This document shows, in pieces, positions 16,883 through 25,200 of a stretch of 64,000 nt of DNA (position 1 is the first letter of the stretch; every line of letters starts with the position of its first letter). Origin of the DNA: Bradyrhizobium sp. WBAH42 (GTDB lineage Bacteria; Pseudomonadota; Alphaproteobacteria; Rhizobiales; Xanthobacteraceae). The position numbers and the translations under genes are program-made. Location of the stretch: NCBI RefSeq assembly GCF_024585265.1, contig NZ_CP036533.1:4287001-4351000 (forward strand). The letters are read 5' to 3'. Below the pieces are notes generated by a model. The model made no database searches. It was not told the DNA's origin and saw only the letters and a list, made by a program, of their open reading frames with translations.

Positions 16883-17104
16883 ATGAACCCGCTCGACTCC
16901 AACAGTGAAGACCGCCGTGAGTTCTTGAGAAGCTGCGGAAAATTTGCCGCCGTCACTCCTCCCGTGATGACGCTGCTGCTTTCGACCTCTCTGACCTCGA
17001 CCGCCATCGCTAGTTCTGGCGGAAAACTTGTGCAGGGCAACAATGGCAAGGGTAACCTTGGTAGCGACGGCAGTCCTAACGGGAAAGAGGACGTTACTCG
17101 CTAA
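16883..17104 (+). CDS. Small protein with Tat-like leader, family copy 1
   Basis: Predicted 73-residue protein starting MNPLDSNSEDRREFL. It has a twin-arginine motif (DRREFLRSCGKF), a hydrophobic stretch (AAVTPPVMTLLLSTSLTSTAIA) and a short Gly/Asn-rich tail. The protein at 19667 has almost the same N-terminal 35 residues but a different tail, so the conserved part is the leader. Tat export is inferred; the sequence after the leader is only about 25 residues. I chose ATG 16883 because homology to the second copy begins just after it; the frame is open upstream to 16778 without support. I do not know a function. Confidence 0.65.
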   Translation: MNPLDSNSEDRREFLRSCGKFAAVTPPVMTLLLSTSLTSTAIASSGGKLVQGNNGKGNLGSDGSPNGKEDVTR

Positions 17105-17159
17105 AGTGGCGCCTGCGGCCCCGGTCCCGCCACCGCCGTCCCGGTGACGGATTGGAGGT

Positions 17160-17504
17160 TCAGCCGGCCCGGCGGCGCCTTTGCCCGGACGGGCGGTCAA
17201 TCAGAAGGTCATTCAGCTTCTTGCCGGCTCGAAGCTGGGCTTTCAGCCATCGGGGTTGCTTACCGCGACCGGACCAAGTTTCGGACGGATTCTTGGGGTT
17301 CTGGTATTTCGGCAACACTGGAGGGTAGGGGCGCCGAGGACGTTCCCCGTTCTGGGCCGAAGCGGCCGTCCCCTCAATCTTGCGAAGCCGCTCTTCGAGC
17401 TTGGCTTTTTCCGCGGTCATCCTGCGACTAAGAACAGCAGTGACCTCATCGTAGAGTCGCCACAGCTCAGCTGTGGTCATGGATGCCCAGTCATCGTTCT
17501 CCAT
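17160..17504 (-). CDS. H-NS-family nucleoid-associated protein
   Basis: DNA-binding protein of 114 residues. An N-terminal helical oligomerisation part (TTAELWRLYDEVTAVLSRRM through EERLRKIEG) leads to the H-NS C-terminal domain: YQNPKNPSETWSGRGKQPRWL, split here by the usual Gly-Arg-Gly loop that inserts in AT-rich minor grooves. I chose ATG 17504; GTG 17519 lies too close to GGAGGT. In this setting it may silence the AT-rich promoters of the surrounding accessory genes, but that is inference. Confidence 0.88.
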   Translation of the reverse strand: MENDDWASMTTAELWRLYDEVTAVLSRRMTAEKAKLEERLRKIEGTAASAQNGERPRRPYPPVLPKYQNPKNPSETWSGRGKQPRWLKAQLRAGKKLNDLLIDRPSGQRRRRAG

Positions 17505-18427
17505 GGAAGCCGTCCCCACTACCTCCGAACCGAAACAGGAGGGGGGATTATCAGGTCAAACCGGGGTCCGGCAAGCACGATCCACCCGTGGCGCTGCGCC
17601 AGCGTGCAACGTGGTGGTCGTAGTTACCGGCTGGGCCCCTGCCTCCGAACCAGCGGTCGCTTTGCCCTCCGCCCCCGGACTCGTCGCCTTGGCGCAAGCA
17701 ATCGCTGCTCGGCCTTCAACACGCGGCTACGTAAGTTCTGCAATTCAGTGAATTGAACGATGAGAGCCTGATGAGTTTGACGCAAAACTGCTGAAGAATA
17801 CATGTGACCACCTTACTCATTGCCAACGATGCCCTCCATGACCGCTCGTTGAAGTTGCCGACGAATATGCAGCTCCAATTTGGGTGACCGGTTTTCATCG
17901 TTGCTACACACTTGGCTGCGCAACGCAGCCATTTTCCTGCTTCATTGCCCGGCTTCGCCTTGATGAATAGTATTACTTTTCCTCCTTTCAGAAGCGCGGC
18001 TTTTGAACGGTCTCGCGTTCGTCGAAATTTCGTCGAATGTTAGATTTGAATCGTGAATAGCCCAATATATCGTTGGTAATAACGGTGCCAACGAAGTTAA
18101 TTGAATGTTGACCATCATGACACCTTAGCTGATCGGTGCCTCGACGACATTCTCTGGGGGAATTTTCTGATTTAATCTATCAGGCGTTGTCGAAAGTGCG
18201 TCGCTTTCGTCGAGGAGCTTGCAGCCTTGAATTTTGAGCACCGCATTCTTACGGTGCTGCGCGCAATTGCCGGTCAAGTTACCGTGGCGCAGTCGTCGAA
18301 TGTTAGGCTGTCCAGGATTTGAGGCGGTGTGACGCTTTGGCCGAGCGGACTGGTCATCTTCGCATTTCGAAGAAATTGCTGGATTAAACGGCCGCACGGG
18401 GGGTTGTTAGCGATAGGCAGGGGAAGC
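17505..18427. other. Non-coding region upstream of the NarL-type regulator
   Basis: No convincing gene over 920 bp. The 14-mer TCGTCGAATGTTAG occurs twice in the same direction, at 18030-18043 and 18293-18306, and related TTCGTCGA words are scattered around, which suggests a regulator-binding region. Confidence 0.45.
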
Positions 18428-19117
18428 ATGCACCGCACCAGAATTGTCATCGCGGATCGACATCCGATCGTTTTGCAAGGGATCAGGAGCGTTCTTGCGA
18501 CGCAGCGTGATTTCACGATCGTTGCGTCCTGCAGCGATGGTGCAAGCTGCAATGAGGCAATCCGATTCCTTGTGCCGGACGTCGCACTTGTCGACTCTGC
18601 ACTGCCCGATGTCGGCCGGCAGCTGATCCTCGCTCGTGCGAACGATTCAGGCCCAGGACCCGCGGTAGTCTTCTTCGCCGGTGTCGCGGCCGATTGTGAG
18701 TTGCAAAGGCTGGCCTTGGAGGGCGGCTGTATCGTCCTCTCGAAGGATTCGGATGCCGAAATGCTGGTCTCAACCCTGCGGAAGGCCGCCCAGGGCCAAG
18801 CAGCGGTCTCGCCGAGCGCCTGGCCAGCCAAAGATGAGGCCCGCCCCGATGAGAAGCTCCTGACACAACTGACGGACCGGGAGCGGCAAATCATGCGGCT
18901 CGTGTCGGAGGGTCTATCGAATAAGGAGATTGGACGTCGGTTGAACCTTGCCGACGGTACGATCAAGGTCCACCTTCATCATATCTTCCAAAAGCTGGAC
19001 ATCAGCAATCGCACGGTTCTCGCGGCATTGGCGATTTCGCGAAACGAGCTGCATGCCGCGTCACGTGAGATGGATCTCCCTGATCTGTTGCGTCAGGATC
19101 CGGCGAGCGTGAAATGA
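18428..19117 (+). CDS. NarL/FixJ-type response regulator
   Basis: Two-domain regulator of 229 residues. The receiver (RIVIADRHPIVLQGIRSVL) keeps the phosphoacceptor Asp in PDVALVDSALP and the conserved Lys in VLSKDSD. The LuxR HTH is complete: LTDRERQIMRLVSEGLSNKE followed by DGTIKVHLHHIFQKLDISNR. Start ATG 18428 follows GGGGAAGC. The receiver and HTH closely match the N-terminal part of the large fusion protein at 22265, so the two are paralogues. No sensor kinase is nearby. Confidence 0.9.
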   Translation: MHRTRIVIADRHPIVLQGIRSVLATQRDFTIVASCSDGASCNEAIRFLVPDVALVDSALPDVGRQLILARANDSGPGPAVVFFAGVAADCELQRLALEGGCIVLSKDSDAEMLVSTLRKAAQGQAAVSPSAWPAKDEARPDEKLLTQLTDRERQIMRLVSEGLSNKEIGRRLNLADGTIKVHLHHIFQKLDISNRTVLAALAISRNELHAASREMDLPDLLRQDPASVK

Positions 19118-19407
19118 TGAGGGTGTCTGGCTTCTTCCGGAGTGTGCGCGGGGGGTGATCGTGGCGCCAGATGCCCAGCCATGTCGCTGCAGGCCTCTTC
19201 GGCCTCGGCTAACGTTCGAAAGGGCGAGCCGCCAATCTTGATTGCGGCCTGGTTTTTGTGGAGCGGACGCCAACTCGCCAAATAGCCGGCGCGTCCATGA
19301 AAGCCGGGGCCTCTCGGGCTTCCGAAGCTGATCACGAACGAGAAGCCGTCGCTGGTCGCGCTCCAGATCTCCATGTCCCGGACGGACCGATGGAATTGCA
19401 GTGGCAT
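19093..19407 (-). CDS. Hypothetical protein
   Basis: Predicted 104-residue soluble protein converging with and overlapping the NarL-type gene by 25 nt. It has a compact globular look (MEIWSATSDGFSFVISFGS, ASWRPLHKNQAAIKIGGSPF, then TLAEAEEAC), quite unlike the arginine-rich shadow frames around it. GGA precedes ATG 19407 by 8 nt; an earlier frame start at 19530 is possible. No function recognised. Confidence 0.55.
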   Translation of the reverse strand: MPLQFHRSVRDMEIWSATSDGFSFVISFGSPRGPGFHGRAGYLASWRPLHKNQAAIKIGGSPFRTLAEAEEACSDMAGHLAPRSPPAHTPEEARHPHHFTLAGS

Positions 19408-19450
19408 CGTCATGATCCGTTGCAATCGAGCCCTGCGCTCGACTTCCGTT

Positions 19451-19476
19451 AAACACAAATTAATCGCATTAAATGG
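19451..19476 (-). promoter_or_regulatory. AT-rich CATTTAATG segment upstream of the hypothetical gene
   Basis: On the minus strand the sequence reads CATTTAATGCGATTAATTT just upstream of the 104-residue gene. It shares the CATTTAATG word with the copies at 14281 and 16628, but no clear -10 follows at the usual distance. Confidence 0.3.
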
Positions 19477-19613
19477 CGAGCGCAACTCCGAAACGGCACC
19501 TGACAGGCAGGAGTGAGCCAGGAAGTGCAAGAACGAGCACGGAAATTGCCGACGATCAGTGATGGCGCACGTTAAATAACGTCAGCGGCATAAAGAAAAT
19601 TATCGGTTGAAAG

Positions 19614-19634
19614 TGTATTTAATATATAATACCG
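19614..19634 (+). promoter_or_regulatory. Recurring AT-rich promoter motif, copy 4
   Basis: TGTATTTAAT (19614-19623) is followed one base later by TATAAT (19625-19630), 37 bp before the GTG start of the second Tat-like protein. This is the clearest promoter placement in the set. Confidence 0.55.
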
Positions 19635-19666
19635 TAAATAGAATTTTAAACCAAGGAGAGCGTGTT

Positions 19667-20155
19667 GTGACCCGGGACGGTAACGAAGATGACGACCGGC
19701 GGGCGTTTTTGAAAACCTGCGGAAGGTTTGCGGCCGTGACACCCCCAGTGATGACCCTGCTTCTGTCCACTTCCCTGACCTCAAGAGCCATTGCAAGGTC
19801 GGGGGGGCTGCATGGAGTGACGCAGAAGGACGCGAGGCAGTCGTCGTTCTTTGACAACGACCGGTCGTCCGTATCAGGGCCGGGGAGCTCCAGCGGCGGG
19901 TCATCTGGGGGCGGGGGAGCCTCTGCTGGATCATCTCGCGCCGGAGGAGCAGCCGGCGGTGGCGGATCCAGCGGTAGCGGTGGGTCTGGCGGTGGCGGAG
20001 GCAGTGCGAAAGGGCCCTTCGCAACCGGCGGCTCTGGAATTCCAAACGCAACTGGAGGGCTCGATTGCGCAGACGAAGAAAACGAGGAAAAGCGCAAGGC
20101 CGATTGCCCGGGAGCTAACACGAGGATTTCGAGTGCGACCGAGTCCGGCCGATAG
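19667..20155 (+). CDS. Small protein with Tat-like leader and Gly/Ser-rich tail, family copy 2
   Basis: Predicted 162-residue protein. I start it at GTG 19667, 8 nt after AAGGAG. The leader DDRRAFLKTCGRFAAVTPP followed by VMTLLLSTSLTSRAIARSGG is nearly the same as in the protein at 16883. The tail is low-complexity Gly/Ser (about residues 70-120) and ends with a small Cys-containing segment (LDCADEENEEKRKADCPG). Export through Tat and a surface or structural role are inferred; no enzyme domain is visible. Confidence 0.65.
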   Translation: MTRDGNEDDDRRAFLKTCGRFAAVTPPVMTLLLSTSLTSRAIARSGGLHGVTQKDARQSSFFDNDRSSVSGPGSSSGGSSGGGGASAGSSRAGGAAGGGGSSGSGGSGGGGGSAKGPFATGGSGIPNATGGLDCADEENEEKRKADCPGANTRISSATESGR

Positions 20156-20390
20156 CAGTCTTCTCAGCCCATGCGTGAGCCTGCGGGCCACCGCATGGTT
20201 GGCAGGGCTGGACCCTTTCTCCCTGCCTAAATGCCCGGCCGAGTGATCCCTTGTTGCGCCGCAGCAACGCGTTGGCGGATGCAGCATGCCAAATGTTTAG
20301 TGCTGTTAGTGCGATTGTGCCGCAATTGCATAGTTTTCCCGACTCGTCAGTGGGGGACTGCTCCTCAAGACGTCGATCAGGAGGCGTGTC

Positions 20391-20588
20391 ATGAATAGCC
20401 GCGTTCGAGCGGAGGGGCCTGCCGCTATGCTGCGCGAGCGTCTCGAGGCGCTGGTCGCACAGCTCGCGGAACTTGAGAGGCTCAGAGAGCGGGTAGGTCG
20501 AGAGGAAAATCTTCAGCGCGAGCTGCGTAGGGCGGGCGGCGCCTATAACCGAGCTCGGACCGCGAATGGGCGTTCCAGCTTCGCATAG
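20391..20588 (+). CDS. Small coiled-coil hypothetical protein
   Basis: Sixty-five residues, mostly one amphipathic helix rich in Leu, Glu and Arg (MLRERLEALVAQLAELERLR). A good ribosome site, CAGGAGG, lies 6-7 nt before ATG 20391. No family recognised. Confidence 0.5.
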   Translation: MNSRVRAEGPAAMLRERLEALVAQLAELERLRERVGREENLQRELRRAGGAYNRARTANGRSSFA

Positions 20589-20838
20589 GCAAAGCTCATG
20601 CCTGTGCTGCTTAGTCGCGAGAAGTCGGGCTGTTGTGACGAGCATCCCGAGGCGAATGGGTGACGGACTTCTCGTCCATCGTTCGCTTCGGCCGGGGAGC
20701 CCGGCCGCAAAGCTGCAAAAATCTTGAACTCGCTTCTACGCAGGATTGGGCGTTTGCAGCGGCCGAGCCTCACGCGGTTTTGCCGATTGGCGAGGGTACA
20801 TGCGGTGTGGTTCGCGAAAACGAACCGGTTCACCGGTT

Positions 20839-21630
20839 CTAAGAGCCTGTCCCGGCTATTCGGCTGCCAGGCGAGCGGGAGGCGCTCCGCGCTGAAGGCC
20901 TATGAACGAGCCCGACCGTGCTCTGCGAGACTATTCGATCGATTCTGCGGCTCATGACCTTGTAGCATTCGCATGCCATGGCTTCGAGCCGCGGCCGATC
21001 GATTTCGAGTTGGCCGCGTCGATTGGATCTTAGTGCTCTTGATGCCCGCATTGTGCTCACGACATGTGTGACGGTGGTGCGGCGGACGCCCAGCAATTCC
21101 GACAACGTTTCCTGGGTCAGCGGGAGGAGATCGCTGCCATTTGCCCGATCGTGAATGTGAAGCAGCCAGCGCGCCAGGCGGGATTCGACGGAATGTAATG
21201 CGTTGCAGGCCGCCACGTGCTGGAGTTGCGTCAGCAACGATCTCGTGAAGACCTGCACCATGGCTCCGACGGGGGCGCTGCAATGTTGCGCCGTGAGGAA
21301 TTGCGCGGGCGATATTTGCAGCGCGGCCCCCGAGATGCGAACAACGGCCGTCACGGGCGAGTGGGATGCGCCAAGCGCTGTGGTCAGACCCACAGCCCCT
21401 TCATGGCCGACTATCGTCGTGGCGACCGTCTGCCCGTTCGGCAGCTCCATGATAGTGGCTATCGCGCCGCTCAGGGGGAAGAGAAGATGCTCGATCCGAT
21501 CGCCTGATCGGACGAGCACCGAATCGCGCTCGATCACGATCTTCCGCAGATGAGGCGCAAGCAAAGCAAAATCCGCTGGCGGCAACGCTGCTAACAACCG
21601 ATTACCAACCCTGGTCGCGTGGTCCATCAT
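20839..21630 (-). CDS. Crp/Fnr-family transcriptional regulator
   Basis: Regulator of about 263 residues from ATG 21630 (ATG 21669 adds 13). The N-terminal half is a cyclic-nucleotide-binding-like beta-roll (LRKIVIERDSVLVRSGDRIE, LFPLSGAIATIMELPNGQTV). The C-terminal half is a Crp-type winged helix (LTQETLSELLGVRRTTVTHV). No Cys cluster of the FNR type is present at the N-terminus. It stands alone, facing the AT-rich region ahead of the giant regulator fusion, but on the opposite strand. Target genes are unknown. Confidence 0.88.
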   Translation of the reverse strand: MMDHATRVGNRLLAALPPADFALLAPHLRKIVIERDSVLVRSGDRIEHLLFPLSGAIATIMELPNGQTVATTIVGHEGAVGLTTALGASHSPVTAVVRISGAALQISPAQFLTAQHCSAPVGAMVQVFTRSLLTQLQHVAACNALHSVESRLARWLLHIHDRANGSDLLPLTQETLSELLGVRRTTVTHVVSTMRASRALRSNRRGQLEIDRPRLEAMACECYKVMSRRIDRIVSQSTVGLVHRPSARSASRSPGSRIAGTGS

Positions 21631-22264
21631 GGGATCGACCCCCGACGGATGCCCGGCGCGAGAACTCATGCCGGCTCGTCGAACTGCTCGCCTGCGTGCA
21701 GCTCAACAGCAGTTAACTGGCAACCACAGATATGGTTCCCAGGTTGAAGGCGGATGCCAATCGCACGGACGGCCTGCGCCCGCGACTCCAGCTTGCGTCA
21801 ATGCAGACCTGTCGCGGACGCGCAATCAATGCTGTCGACTCGCCGACGGCAGCCTGCGCGGCGGCTGAACAGCGTCCCAGCCAACGATCATTCTCCGAAC
21901 AGCTGATAGGCCGCGAGTTGTGAAGCGCGCCAGGTGCGGATCGCGAGCGCGCTCTGAAAGTCTCGTCTCAGGTCGAACAATTTCTAAGGTGGTGTTCTGG
22001 CCCCGGGACCAACAGTGTTGGAATGACGGCCGTGACGCGTTCGAGGTGCCCATTCGAAGCCAACCAACGGCGTGGCGTCGCTATACTGTTCGGCAAAATG
22101 AACACATTCGGCAAATGTGCACATTTCCCGCTCGAAACTAACGATTTTAGATATGGTTAAACTAATTAAATCTCTTTCTTTATTCGATTAGTTGTATTTT
22201 AATGCCCTCACTCGGTCTCGGCTATATGCCGAAGGACATAGACGGCCGGGTCGAGGCAGGGTCC

Positions 22265-25200
22265 ATGTTAGACACGTCTGCGAAAGAGCGGATATTCAAG
22301 CGCATCCGGCTTGTGATCGTAGACCGACAGCCGATCGTTCTGCAGGGGCTTAAGTCGGTTCTCGGGGCACAGCCGGACTTCGACGTTGTCGCGTCGTGCA
22401 GCGACGGGACAAGTTGTATCCAAGCGATCCGGAATTTGACACCCGACGTTGCACTTCTTGCCGACACCCTGCCAGATCTGACGGCATCCGAGATCCTCGC
22501 CATTGCGAAAGCTGAGCGCCTGCCCACGCGCCTGGTGTTCTTTACAGATTCCGACACGGACCACGATCTAACCTCGGCCATCGCTGCTGGCGCGTGTCAT
22601 GCAATCGCGAAGTATGTCGCACCGGACGCTATGCTGCGATCACTGCGACTGATGACGAAGCGTAGCTTTTTGGAGCAGTCCGACCTCTCACCAACCGCAG
22701 AGGAAACTGACAGCGGCAAAAACGAGAACCTGCTGGAGCTATTGACGCCGCGCGAACGTCAAATTGTACGACTTGTGTCAGAAGGAATGTCGAACAAGGA
22801 GATCGCGCACCAGCTAAACGTTTCCGATGGAACCGTTAAAGTACACCTGCACAACATATTTCAGAAGCTTGAAATAACCAACAGGACGGTGCTCGCCACC
22901 CTCGCATTGCTACAACGCCCGTCTGGGTTCGGCATGCTCTCGCTGGCTCTCCTGGCGGTCGCCATTGCGGACGAACTTAAGGCGTCGGAGGCGAACGACC
23001 TGCTTCCGCACGACGACAGTACCGGCTCCGCAGCGGAGCATGCCGAATATGAGCTCTGGAAGCGAGCTATTCTCCGTCACGTCATCGTCGCGGACTCTGA
23101 CGAAAAGCCGTCGCTCACTCAGAGAGGTGTCCTGGTCGGGGCGAGCCAAATCTCGACCGCGGCATCGGCAATAGAAGCGCTTCGCACCGCCGAGCAATCC
23201 GCAGGCGTGAAATCGTGGAAGGACTACAGTTCTGTTGGATCAAGCACGCCCGGTTCGGCCACACCTTCCCTGCGAGGAATGAACGACGCGCAGATTGGCG
23301 GTGAGTCCACCGCGGAACATCTATTCTCGCGGCTTACATCCAATCCGACGTTGGTTCACGGAGGGTATGGTACTTTCGCCACTCTCACCGGTGCGTTGAT
23401 CTACGCACTCAGCGATCCCCATTTGGCATTGCTGTCGCATGACCCGGCCAAAGCGCCGCTCGACAGCTTCGTGGACGTTACCGGATACAAGGCGGCCACC
23501 AAACTGGCTGCGATCAGCAATGCCGACGATAATCATGTAGACGATTCAGTCCAGGGTTTCCGTGCGCACGATTCTCGCCTGTCTTCCGCGTTTGTGGCCG
23601 CTGAAAACGAAAGCGCCGCCGGAGAAGGGGAGACCCTCCAAAAACTTGCTGGCCTCGTGCACTTCGGTCACGATGCCGGGAGTGGCGGATATAGTGGCGA
23701 TAAGCTGATGGGCGGCAACGTCGCTGAAAACGTCGTTCATCGCGACCCGACCGATTCCGATTCTACCTCTTCCGGCTCTGTCTTCAACTTCGCGTCTGGG
23801 CCGAGCAGGATCAATCTTGCGGCCTTCGGAGCCCTTGCCAGGCTTCATATGACAGCAGCAAGCAAGTCCATACCGCCACACACCATCGCTTGGATCTTCG
23901 ACTCCGCAAGCAATGAAACGATCGTCTATGTGAATGCGACCGATCATGTTCTGAAGATCGGAGATCGCGACCTGTTGGAAATCCATCTGCAGGGGGGTGT
24001 ATCCATCGCAGAATCGGATTTCGTCGGCCAGCCGACGGCCGCGGCCGCCGCTCTCACCTTGGAGCAGCTCGAAGAAGCGCTGACATCGGTGACTGCAACC
24101 GAAACTGTTCTGAGTACGGACAGTGTCCATACAGTTATCGGTACGAGGGAGAGCGCATTCGGGACCGCTGGAGTCTGGGACATTCTGGCTGATGTCGACT
24201 GGAGGACCGAATTCGCGCCGGCCCGCACAACGGAAGAGAGAGTCGATCGGGCCGACGGGTCGGCTCGAACATCACCGATCGTGCTTGCTCATGCTGCGGC
24301 AGTCACGGCAGTTGAAAGTCTTACATTTATGAGCCAGCGGATCGATGCAGATACCGGTCCTAGCATAGCCGGTAGCGCGGGCGGCAGTAACTCACAGCAT
24401 GTTCTGGAGCCATGGCCTGCAAAGGAAACGGGGGCGGAGCAGATAGAAGCTGGCTTCATACCTGGGAGTGATGTCGGTGATGAGAACGCGAATCAATCCC
24501 CGGCGTCGGACCCTTCGGGAAGGTCAGCGAAGACGGCAGAAACAGACCGCGTGGAACATGGCAATTCGGTGCATTCAACCTCTACAAACGCACCAGAAGC
24601 AGCCGAGTTTGGTGAATCGAGCCCCGCGACAGCGCACAGGGACGACCGCGAAGGGGCGCGGCACGCTCCCGAGCAAATGTCTGAAAGGGCGGGCGCCAGA
24701 GATGTGGCTGAACTGAAGTCCATGCCGGGTAATCGCGCCGGCAATGACAACGCGCATGATTCAGTGGCTTCGGACGATTCGTCAGGGCCAGCGAAAACGG
24801 CCGAACCAGGCGGCCTGGACCACAGCAACCCGCACGCATCGGAGCGAGAGTCTGCAAAGGCAGCCCCGGAGACGGCCAAAGTGAAGTCCATGCCGGGCAA
24901 TCGCGCCGGCAATGACAACGCGCATGATTCACCGGCTTCGGACGATTCGTCAGGGCCAGCGAAAACGGCCGAACCAGGCGGCCTGGGCCACAGCAACTCG
25001 CACGCGCCGGAGCGAGGGGAGGCAAAGGCAGTCACGGAGACGGCCAAAGTGAAGTCCATGCCGGGCAATCGCGCCGGCAATGACAACGCGCATGATTCAG
25101 TGGCTTCGGACGATTCGTCAGGGCCAGCGAAAACGGCCGAACCAGGCGGCCTGGACCACAGACCAGGCGGCCTGGACCACAGCAACCCGCACGCATCGGA

